This document shows positions 1 to 7,004 of a stretch of DNA of 54,610 bases, in pieces. The notes below the pieces were generated by a model. That model did not search any database, was not told the origin of the DNA, and saw only the letters and a program-made list of their open reading frames with translations. This stretch comes from Bdellovibrionales bacterium GWB1_55_8 (GTDB lineage: Bacteria; Bdellovibrionota; UBA1018): the NCBI GenBank assembly GCA_001769835.1, contig MEPR01000051.1:1-54610 (forward strand), read 5' to 3'. A program made the position numbers and the translations under genes. Each line of letters starts with the position of its first letter. The first letter of the stretch is position 1.

Positions 1-264
1 AACCGAAAACAGCCCCGCCGTTTGTGAAAGATCGATAGCAGAATTGCGCTCTTCGTAAAGCAGGCAACTTCCATCGGCTGAATAAATTCCAATCACCAGA
101 TCCACGACGTCTGTCATGGCTGCCGTGCCGTCAGGCGTAAGAAATCTTCCTTGGTAATTAAATCCAGGAAAGAGCGACGCCGAGGCCAATGCTTCACTTG
201 GTCCTGAGGCTATGCACCCAAGCAGGGCAAGTACCGTCACCGGTTTAAATAGTTCCGTCAGCAT
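1..264 (-). CDS. Secreted tail-fibre-like protein, N-terminal fragment (runs off the window)
   Basis: Only the first 88 codons are present; the gene continues past base 1. The start is the ATG at 264-262, with an AAAGGA element upstream. The N-terminus is a signal peptide of about 27-30 residues ending near A-L-A-S-A. The following region (F-N-Y-Q-G-R-F-L-T-P-D-G, then V-D-L-V-I-G-I-Y-S and C-L-L-Y-E-E) closely matches residues 32-70 of the complete fibre protein at 4585-6726, so the two are paralogues. The two genes also share the bases TTGTACGTATG at the start codon. It is probably another surface fibre or adhesin. Its C-terminal, specificity-determining part cannot be seen, so function rests on the paralogue. 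Confidence 0.8.
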   Translation of the reverse strand, partial: MLTELFKPVTVLALLGCIASGPSEALASASLFPGFNYQGRFLTPDGTAAMTDVVDLVIGIYSADGSCLLYEERNSAIDLSQTAGLFSV

Positions 265-463
265 ACGTACAACATCCTTTCCCACAAAGCCGCCCCCTCC
301 ACTTTTCGTTCGATTAGCGGCAACCCTTGAGATAGTTTAATTGTGGAATAATTGACAATTTTAGTAAAGAAAGATCAAGAGACAAAATTCATTGAATACA
401 AATCTAAGTGACTGAAAAGACGGCCAATTATAGCCAGAGAAATTCATTCATGCCGCCAGGCTT

Positions 464-1267
464 CTACCTGGGCACCTTCGGAACGATTCCCTCGCCCGTG
501 CGAACAAGCATGGAAAACCAGGCCCGAAGATCCTCTTTCCAATCAAACGGAGTGCGCACCGGCGTGCCGCGCCTTTTCAGTTCCCGCAGAAGCGTTCGGA
601 TCTCTTTACGTGCTGATGAAGACGGAGAAGTGAATTGAATCCCAAAGCCCGGCACCTCTCCCTGTCTTCGATAAACAATTTTACCACTCAAACGAAGAGT
701 ATGATCCGACAACGATAGAACAAGGGGCACCACCGCGCCCAGCGGGAGCTCCGCAGCAGCTCCGACGAAAACTCCGCCTTCGGAAAAATCCGTGACACGG
801 GCTCTCACCTCATGATCCGCCAACGTAAACACGCATTCACCCGCAATGAGATAACGAGGTTTGGACTCCCACCAGCGAAGTCTGGGATCCATGTAAACAA
901 TCTTCACCGCCGGTAAAAGGAAGTAACCCACCAGGACCGCGCCCAGAATCACAGCGACTACGAACAGCCAAGCCGGAAAATAAGCAGGATAGGTTTTCCA
1001 GGTTTGAAAATTGGAAACCACATTCAAGGCTGCCACCAGAAGCACAACGAAATAGCTCCACCGCTTGCAAAGATAAATCGCGATCCCAGCCAAAGGGAAA
1101 AGAACGAAAAAATCGACGAGTCCCAGCCACGAAGTTTCATGTATCAGGACATTCAGGTAACCCGGGATCGACAGGCCTTCAAGCGACGCGGAGAATCCCG
1201 CATTCAGAAAGGGAGCCAGAATATGCAAAAGCGCCAGAATGATGATCGGCCAGGGACGTGATCGCAT
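464..1267 (-). CDS. Membrane protein with C-terminal PilZ domain (putative c-di-GMP effector)
   Basis: 267 residues. The N-terminal half (about residues 5-125) has four hydrophobic segments, and the C-terminal half is a PilZ-like domain. The signature D-F-S-E-G-G at about residue 160 fits the PilZ D/N-x-S-x-x-G motif. The upstream R-x-x-x-R half of the c-di-GMP site is weak (K-P-R-Y-L), so nucleotide binding is not certain. It is a paralogue of the PilZ protein at 42394-43284: both join the two halves through P-(R/K)-(L/I)-R-W-W-E-S-(K/D)-P-R-Y. It lies 16 bases downstream of the barrel gene at 1284-2384 and is probably the last gene of that operon. PilZ proteins couple c-di-GMP to surface or motility functions; a role in controlling the fibre locus is inference. 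Confidence 0.8.
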   Translation of the reverse strand: MRSRPWPIIILALLHILAPFLNAGFSASLEGLSIPGYLNVLIHETSWLGLVDFFVLFPLAGIAIYLCKRWSYFVVLLVAALNVVSNFQTWKTYPAYFPAWLFVVAVILGAVLVGYFLLPAVKIVYMDPRLRWWESKPRYLIAGECVFTLADHEVRARVTDFSEGGVFVGAAAELPLGAVVPLVLSLSDHTLRLSGKIVYRRQGEVPGFGIQFTSPSSSARKEIRTLLRELKRRGTPVRTPFDWKEDLRAWFSMLVRTGEGIVPKVPR

Positions 1268-1283
1268 GTCAGAACCCTCTTTA

Positions 1284-2384
1284 TCACCAGCTTAGTCCGA
1301 GATTGAACGCCGATGAAGTGGATTCAACGCTGGATCCAGCAATGTCTCCGTTCATTCTTGCGAAATCCAAAGACACTGTCAGGACAACCGGCTTCAAAGC
1401 ACGCGTATAGGACAACCCTATGGCCAGCTCCCGGCTGGGAAAGCGCAAGGCCAACCCCTCACTAGCGATGGGGGCCACTTTCGCATAAACGGAAACAGAA
1501 GAGCGGACGCTTACTTTTTTACTGAGCGTGGGAATGAACTGTGGCCCGGTAAGGTTCTGCAAGCCAAACGAATTCTTACCCGGCTCGACCGAGACCATCA
1601 TCGTCGTGTAGTAAAACCCGCCCCAAAACGTGAGACCCCAACCATTCGGAAGACCATCAAACCGATAGCCCAGGCTCATGCTCGCATCCAAAAACCTGAT
1701 CTCTGTATCTGGACGATTCGTCGACAGGGGAAAGAGAGTCAGTGCAGTCGACGCTCCAACCATCCAATTTGAAGCAAGCCCGGACCACGGCCATTCCCAG
1801 GGATTTTGAAATGACAGTTTGGTGGAAAGACTGGTTTGTTCAATTGGCTGTACGCCCGTTTCAGAATAACTCTGACGGCCCAGCCCCAATGTCGCCGAAT
1901 AGCGCGTCTTTTCCGGGTCAAGCACCTCTTTCCGGCGGGCGGCGCGGAAAACCTCCAGCCCATCGAACAAGACAACGAAATGAACTTCCTCGATCTCGCC
2001 AAACGGGCCAACCGCGTAAAGCAGCTCTTTAGTGATCTCGTCCTGAAGGACGATCCTCATCGAAAATTCGGAAGTCTGCGGGTCTAACACGATCGCACTA
2101 TTGCGATGCGTAAGCCCCCAGCCCTCACGATTCAACCGCCCCTGTAATATCACGGCTGGCTGGGAAAACTCCCCACTGTCATCGGTCTCCACTTCGAGCG
2201 TCTTGACCTTCCAACTGACAGAGCACCCTCCGGCAGAACACTCCTTGGGTTCGATGAGCTTGGCCTTCGTCCAACGGTCCGCAGCGGACAAAGGGGGCGC
2301 TTTCTCCATTTCCTGAGTCCCGGCTGCGCTTGCCGATAAAGCAGGAAAAGCAGCAAAAATCATCAGTGCTGCCCATCTATTCAT
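1284..2384 (-). CDS. Putative outer-membrane beta-barrel protein
   Basis: 366 residues with a signal peptide of about 20 residues (hydrophobic stretch ending A-S-A-A-G). A central region of roughly residues 30-150 is followed by a C-terminal half rich in alternating hydrophobic/polar strands with aromatic ends (for example G-L-T-F-W-G-G-F-Y-Y and A-F-N-L-G-L-S-W). It ends in Trp, as in many outer-membrane barrels. The ATG at 2384 overlaps the stop of the upstream LysM gene by four bases (ATGA), so the two are translationally coupled. I do not recognise a named family. The setting, with a TIG lipoprotein and a LysM protein next to a fibre gene, suggests a part in anchoring or displaying surface proteins, but that is inference. 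Confidence 0.7.
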   Translation of the reverse strand: MNRWAALMIFAAFPALSASAAGTQEMEKAPPLSAADRWTKAKLIEPKECSAGGCSVSWKVKTLEVETDDSGEFSQPAVILQGRLNREGWGLTHRNSAIVLDPQTSEFSMRIVLQDEITKELLYAVGPFGEIEEVHFVVLFDGLEVFRAARRKEVLDPEKTRYSATLGLGRQSYSETGVQPIEQTSLSTKLSFQNPWEWPWSGLASNWMVGASTALTLFPLSTNRPDTEIRFLDASMSLGYRFDGLPNGWGLTFWGGFYYTTMMVSVEPGKNSFGLQNLTGPQFIPTLSKKVSVRSSVSVYAKVAPIASEGLALRFPSRELAIGLSYTRALKPVVLTVSLDFARMNGDIAGSSVESTSSAFNLGLSW

Positions 2385-3124
2385 GGTGTAGCGACCTCAT
2401 TCAAATACGGGCGCAAAACGGGAAGTGCGGAGGCAGAAGGGTGCTTTACGAGCAACTCACTCGCGAACGCACGAGCCTCCTCCTCTTTTTTGAGCGACCT
2501 GAAAACGGCAAGCTCCAGAAGCCAGGCAGGAAGAAAAGCCGAATCCTGCTCTCGAATTTCACGCGCGCCCGAAAGGGCGGCTTCATAGTTTTTTTGACTG
2601 AAATCCTCACGAGCTTTGGCAAATGCGGTTTGAACATCCGTGATCTTGCGCAGCTCAACGGCCCGAGGGCTTTCCGGATTCCTGGCCATCTCGGTCTGGG
2701 TGCTTTTTTCGACCAAAGCCTCGAAAGTCGGCGGTGGCTTGTCCTCCGGGAGCTGTTTCTCTTCAGGCCGGGCTATCTCGACGGATGCAACTGACTTAGG
2801 CAGTCCGAAGTGCGCGCGCCAGTAGGCCAGAAGCAAGCCACGCCCTTGCTCGCGCGGCATCCCGGGGTGCCTCAGAATAAGCTTTTGTCCGGCACGAACC
2901 CGGTAAGGCGCGGGAATCCCGCTCCATTCGGCGAGTTCACGAAATGCGCCGCACTTTCCATAAAGCAACACGCCGATTTCGCAAAGCGTGGGGGCCTCAT
3001 CGCTGACCACGTGGATATCCTCGGCTCGAACCGAGACGGAAGATGCGATGAGGGCGCCAACGAAAACAATGAAAAACGCTCGCTTAATTCGAATCATCGA
3101 AATGAAGGGCCTCGCTGCCGACAA
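2381..3124 (-). CDS. Secreted LysM-like protein with C-terminal helical repeat
   Basis: Up to 247 residues. The first Met gives a long N-terminus overlapping the upstream gene by 41 bases. The Met at codon 10 (ATG at 3097) directly precedes a typical signal peptide (I-R-I-K-R-A-F-F-I-V-F) and is the more likely start. After the signal, about residues 35-85 resemble one LysM peptidoglycan-binding module (I-H-V-V-S-D...L-C-E-I-G, ending A-G-Q-K-L-I-L). The C-terminal 90 residues are helical and TPR-like (A-F-A-K-A-R-E-D-F, then Y-E-A-A-L-S-G-A). The protein should sit in the periplasm, holding peptidoglycan. It overlaps both neighbours, so the TIG, LysM and barrel genes form one tight unit. Confidence 0.72.
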   Translation of the reverse strand: MSAARPFISMIRIKRAFFIVFVGALIASSVSVRAEDIHVVSDEAPTLCEIGVLLYGKCGAFRELAEWSGIPAPYRVRAGQKLILRHPGMPREQGRGLLLAYWRAHFGLPKSVASVEIARPEEKQLPEDKPPPTFEALVEKSTQTEMARNPESPRAVELRKITDVQTAFAKAREDFSQKNYEAALSGAREIREQDSAFLPAWLLELAVFRSLKKEEEARAFASELLVKHPSASALPVLRPYLNEVATP

Positions 3125-3611
3125 TCAGTGAACGTCCTTGTGACTTGAGCAGTACCGGCCGTCCGACTTCGCCTATGGTGGATGTCATCATCCGGCCCGT
3201 CGACCGTGAAACTCCTCCACCACCGGAAATCGCAAATCCAGAAACCGGAACAAGGGAATCAATGTACGCAAATGCATCGGGCAGCTCGAAAACTTTCGCA
3301 TTCGGGTTTACCACTCTCACGGACACTCGCGACGGGGGTTGCGCTGGAGCCGTACAATAAACAGTACTTTCCGAAACGTATTGAATGTTCTCGCAACCCA
3401 TCTGGCCGAGACGAACCTCAGCCCCGTTCACGAAACCCGTACCGATGATCGCGATCTCCGTCGGCTTTTCCGAGGCTGCGATACTCGGAATGACTTTCAT
3501 GATTTTTGGCTGAGCCAAATTGGACGGATTCACCAGCTTGGCTTTCATACAGCCGCTCGCTAAAGGAAGAAGCACAAGGATGAGGAGCAGTACAGGACGC
3601 ATTCGATGCAT
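3084..3611 (-). CDS. TIG/IPT-domain lipoprotein
   Basis: 175 residues. A short hydrophobic signal ends in the lipobox L-A-S-G-C, giving a lipidated Cys near residue 21. Residues 38-115 match an IPT/TIG immunoglobulin-like fold: I-M-K-V-I-P-S-I at the start, I-I-G-T-G-F-V-N-G-A-E-V as the core G-x-G-F-x-x-G motif, then V-R-V-V-N-P. Such folds serve as protein-protein interaction modules on bacterial surfaces. No strong ribosome site is seen before the ATG at 3611; an internal Met at codon 4 is an alternative. The gene heads the TIG-LysM-barrel-PilZ run that follows the fibre/glycine-rich pair, with about 110 bases between them. Confidence 0.75.
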   Translation of the reverse strand: MHRMRPVLLLILVLLPLASGCMKAKLVNPSNLAQPKIMKVIPSIAASEKPTEIAIIGTGFVNGAEVRLGQMGCENIQYVSESTVYCTAPAQPPSRVSVRVVNPNAKVFELPDAFAYIDSLVPVSGFAISGGGGVSRSTGRMMTSTIGEVGRPVLLKSQGRSLIVGSEALHFDDSN

Positions 3612-3720
3612 GTTAATTCATTATCGTACAAAAACTCACGAATCTGAAGCTGTGTCTCAGCTGACATAGATTGACCGAACCAATCGCTTGCGCATTCCTG
3701 AACCATTTACCCGGCCGAGC

Positions 3721-4581
3721 TCACCAGCTAAGCCGAACGATTCCGTTTCTGCCATAAGTTGCGTAACAACTCCAAAAGCAACCGCTCGTTCCCCCGGCTC
3801 CGCATGTGTTATTACAGGGAGCTGCCGCGGCGTTTGCTGCAGTCGCGCCATTCCCCGTTCCCGATGCGCCCCCCGGATAACCGGAACCGCCGCTGCCCAC
3901 CAAACCCTTGCACCAACCTCCGCCGCCACCCGGATACCCGTTTGCGCCGGGTGTACCGGCCTGATTTCCCGGCGTCGCACACGATTGATTTGCCGTCCCT
4001 CCGCCTGTGGCCCACGACGCCTGGGAAGGGTTCCCCCCTCCGGCACCACCAAATGACGTTCCCGCGCCCGTGGAAATATACGCGCCGCCACCGCCCCCTC
4101 CGGCCTCGACCATTACAATCCCATCTTTCAAAACAGAACTTGAGCCACCGCCACCTCCTCCAACAGAGGTCCCGTTAACGCTTCCCGCTCCACCATTAGG
4201 CCATCCCGAGATCCCTGCAGACCCGCCCGTGGTGGTCCCGCCGCCGCCCCCCCCCACTCGCACCGTCAAACTCCCGGACGGCGCTAACGTCACAACGGCC
4301 GTAGCATAGCCACCGCCACCGCCGGCAGCTTTGATTTCGGCGGTGTAATAAGCACCGCCGCCGCCCGCCCCCCACGCATTGACCGTGACCTCCAGACAGG
4401 CACCCGCCGGCAAGGTGAATATTTGGTCACTTCCGGTGTAATTGAAGATTTGACTACCATGGGTGCATGAGGGCGCAGCTACTTCAATCATGAGGAATCT
4501 TTGACCGGCGGTCAAAGCCTTCGCTGCCCGCGGTACAGTGATGAGCAAGACCATCCCAAGAACAAGAAATACTCGCCTCAC
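3721..4581 (-). CDS. Secreted glycine-rich protein, candidate fibre-tip adhesin
   Basis: 286 residues, GTG start at 4581 just three bases after the stop of the fibre gene, with GAGGT in the end of that gene serving as ribosome site. It has a signal peptide (residues 1-22). Residues 45-75 contain I-F-T-L-P-A-G-A-C-L-E-V-T-V-N-A-W-G-A-G-G, the opening of the Gly-rich domain family. The rest is dominated by runs of four to six glycines alternating with short loops up to about residue 270. It ends N-G-I-V-R-L-S-W. Gly-rich domains of this type occur in phage tail adhesins (for example gp38 of T-even-like phage S16, which caps the long tail fibre) and in other secreted proteins. The fibre-then-glycine-rich order suggests a tip protein or ligand-binding cap; this is inference. 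Confidence 0.75.
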   Translation of the reverse strand: MRRVFLVLGMVLLITVPRAAKALTAGQRFLMIEVAAPSCTHGSQIFNYTGSDQIFTLPAGACLEVTVNAWGAGGGGAYYTAEIKAAGGGGGYATAVVTLAPSGSLTVRVGGGGGGTTTGGSAGISGWPNGGAGSVNGTSVGGGGGGSSSVLKDGIVMVEAGGGGGGAYISTGAGTSFGGAGGGNPSQASWATGGGTANQSCATPGNQAGTPGANGYPGGGGGWCKGLVGSGGSGYPGGASGTGNGATAANAAAAPCNNTCGAGGTSGCFWSCYATYGRNGIVRLSW

Positions 4582-4584
4582 TGG

Positions 4585-6726
4585 TTACCTCACATCGATC
4601 ATGCCATTACAGGTCAATGTGATGCCGTCAAACGATGCACACACAATGACGTCTTTTTTTCCAGCTGTCGTGCTCCAAACAGGCGTCGTCCCGCCCGGCC
4701 ATTTGAACTCACTGGTAAAAGTCGGAGCTACGGTTGACGACTGACTGAGCCAGATCGAGAAACTATGGCCAGCGGCAAGGGCCGTGATGCCAAGCTGGCA
4801 CGCACCATTGAGAGTCAGGGTGAGCATCGTGCCGTTATTGGGATTAATGCTATACGATGTCGCACAGGTTCCGGCTGCCACGACCGTTTCTTTCGATCCC
4901 ACGCTGGTTACCGAGCCTGAAATATTGACCGAGCCATTAACGTCCAATTTTGCATTTGGGCTTGTAGTTCCGATCCCGACGTTGCCCGAATCGCCTATCC
5001 TCATCCGCTCTGTCTTTGTGGTGGTGCCGATCGCTGTTGTCTCTAGAGTTATATAGGTTCCCTGATTGGTCGATGAAAATGGTTCAGCGGAAAGCATTCT
5101 TAACATCGCTCTGTTGGCGGTGATCCACTGGCTGCCGTCGTAACCGCTACCACCCAATCCGAAAAGAACTGTATTAGCAGCCGTTGCTCCCGGGGTCGTA
5201 ATTGTTCCATCGGCGCCTTTTCCCTGAAAAATGGGACCAACTTGGCTAACTGAGGCGTTCGCTGATCTGAGTTCGAAACGCTCATTATTACTATTTCCGG
5301 ACAAGAAAATCGAAGCCGACCCTGCCGGAAGTGTGCTTGACGATCTGACCTCCAGGGGAAACCCCGGACTCGTCGTCCCAATTCCCACATAGCCCGCGCC
5401 GGTAATATTATTGCCGCCCATCGCTATCGCGCCACTCATCGTGCCGCCCGCAAGAGGAAGCTTTGTGGAATCAGATGAACCTGGAACACCCCAAGAGACC
5501 GCTCCACTTCCGTCAGTAGTCAGGAACTTGCCCGCATTCCCGGCCTGAGAAGGTGCGAGTGCATTAAACGCGGCAGAAGACGTGGTCTGTCCCGTACCGC
5601 CATTGCCAATCGCTACTGTACCAGTCACATTCGAAGCGGTTCCAGAAACGTTGCCTGTCACATTACCAGTGAGGCTCGCCGTGATCGTGCCGGCGCTGAA
5701 ATTACCAGAGCCATCGCGCTTAACCAGCGTACTGCTCGTGCTCGCATTGGTAGCACCAAAGAGATCCAGGTAGTGCGCTGAACTCATCGAACCAGCGGAA
5801 ACACCGCTCGCCGCCGTGATTGAAAACTCCCCAGTCCCGCTGTCATATCCAAGCGGAGCGGCGGCGGACGGGCTCGTTCCGGAATCAATACCCAGCGTCT
5901 TTACGTTTGCGCCATCCCAATATTTGATTTCACCTGATCCTGAGTCAAACCAGGTACGTCCTGTTTTCGTCGAATCACTGCTCCAGCCCGTCGTGTCCGG
6001 ACTTCCAGACTGAACGCCGAGGCCAAGATACTTCCCGCTGCCCAATGACAGGGAACCATCGACCGCGAGCTGCGCATACACGGCATCGTGATGATGAAGA
6101 GAAGACGCATCTTGCGGTCCGCCGAAACCAAAGATCGTATCGAGCGCACTTTTACTGAGTTCGTATGAAGAGGCTGCGCCGGTGATCTGAACAAATTTCG
6201 TGGGGTCCAGTCCCTGGAGCGTCTCTGCCACCGTGGCTTGCGGAACCGGCGTGATTGTCAGGTCCGGGCTCATTGTTTCAGATGCTCCGCCATGAGGATA
6301 AACCGTGACTCTCAGTTTTCGAGGATCCCCGGGTGAGGGCGTATACCCGCCGGGACAGTTCGGCCCGGCGGCAACAACCGGCGACGCGTTGGAAAAAATG
6401 ACCGAGATGGATTTACCAGGATCACGTCCGGCAACGCGCTTCGGGTTCCCCACCTCTGATCCGACATGAACGGAAAAAAGCCCAGACGTAAGCGACAGAT
6501 CGATATTGAGATCCTGCTGCTCATAGAGCAGGCAATTCCCATCCGGCGAATAAACTCCAATCACCAGATCAACGACATCTGTCATCGCAGACTGCCCATC
6601 GGGCGTGAGAAATCGTCCTTGGTAGATGAATCCCTGATAGAGCTGGGCTGGCGCTGCAAAAGCGGTCGAGCCGGAACTCAGGATCAGGAGAATAATTCGC
6701 AGAATTTGTTCTAGTCTGTCGCGCAT
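4585..6726 (-). CDS. Secreted phage-tail-fibre-like protein (mosaic adhesin type)
   Basis: 713 residues, signal peptide 1-25 (ending T-A-F-A-A). The N-terminal domain (30-160) is shared with the fragment at 1-264. Then come modules familiar from phage long tail fibres: H-H-H-D-A-V-Y near 211-217 (the H-x-H-D-x-x-Y type repeat), G-E-I-K-Y-W-D-G near 265, L-T-G-N-V-T-G-N-V-S-G repeats at 352-375, I-G-N-G-G-T-G-Q-T-T at 373-382, and V-G-I-G-T-T-S-P twice (about 437 and again near 595). The C-terminal 80 residues form a compact domain. No intramolecular chaperone/protease domain is visible. Bdellovibrio is reported to use such chimeric trimeric fibres (mosaic adhesive trimers) to recognise prey. 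Prey or surface binding here is inference; the fibre architecture is seen directly. Confidence 0.82.
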   Translation of the reverse strand: MRDRLEQILRIILLILSSGSTAFAAPAQLYQGFIYQGRFLTPDGQSAMTDVVDLVIGVYSPDGNCLLYEQQDLNIDLSLTSGLFSVHVGSEVGNPKRVAGRDPGKSISVIFSNASPVVAAGPNCPGGYTPSPGDPRKLRVTVYPHGGASETMSPDLTITPVPQATVAETLQGLDPTKFVQITGAASSYELSKSALDTIFGFGGPQDASSLHHHDAVYAQLAVDGSLSLGSGKYLGLGVQSGSPDTTGWSSDSTKTGRTWFDSGSGEIKYWDGANVKTLGIDSGTSPSAAAPLGYDSGTGEFSITAASGVSAGSMSSAHYLDLFGATNASTSSTLVKRDGSGNFSAGTITASLTGNVTGNVSGTASNVTGTVAIGNGGTGQTTSSAAFNALAPSQAGNAGKFLTTDGSGAVSWGVPGSSDSTKLPLAGGTMSGAIAMGGNNITGAGYVGIGTTSPGFPLEVRSSSTLPAGSASIFLSGNSNNERFELRSANASVSQVGPIFQGKGADGTITTPGATAANTVLFGLGGSGYDGSQWITANRAMLRMLSAEPFSSTNQGTYITLETTAIGTTTKTERMRIGDSGNVGIGTTSPNAKLDVNGSVNISGSVTSVGSKETVVAAGTCATSYSINPNNGTMLTLTLNGACQLGITALAAGHSFSIWLSQSSTVAPTFTSEFKWPGGTTPVWSTTAGKKDVIVCASFDGITLTCNGMIDVR

Positions 6727-7004
6727 ACGTACAACCGGTCCTTTCTTAAGCTGAGCGCTTTACTATTCGTCCATGTATTCAATAGACTTGAGTATTTAGC
6801 GGCTCAGCTCCTGACGCTCGCAGTGTTTCGGCACTGTAAAAGCCAGCAGACGTACCCTCATTATGACATACGCATCGAGATTACTTGACAAAATTAATAC
6901 ATCACTAACAGCTGCGAAGTTTTCGCAAAGAACTAGTGAAAACGCAAAAAGCAAAAACCAATAAACCGACATCACTCACTGAAATGGGCGCGAGCGCCAG
7001 GATC
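6727..7004. other. Intergenic gap upstream of the fibre gene
   Basis: This gap of 278 bases between the fibre gene start and the end of the metalloprotease gene holds no plausible coding sequence. It should contain the fibre promoter. On the minus strand a TTGTCA (6891-6886) and a CATAAT preceded by TGT (6868-6860) are present, but the spacing of 20 is too long for a standard sigma-70 site, so no promoter is called. An equivalent TTGTCA lies upstream of the partial fibre gene at 358-353. Confidence 0.4.

Noticed and set aside
4007-4309. Proline-rich 100-codon plus frame
   Set aside because: It is the complement of the glycine runs of the glycine-rich protein; Pro codons (CCN) opposite Gly codons (GGN) explain it.
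6860-6891. TTGTCA/CATAAT promoter for the fibre gene
   Set aside because: Spacing of 20 bases is too long for a normal sigma-70 promoter, so it was not called.
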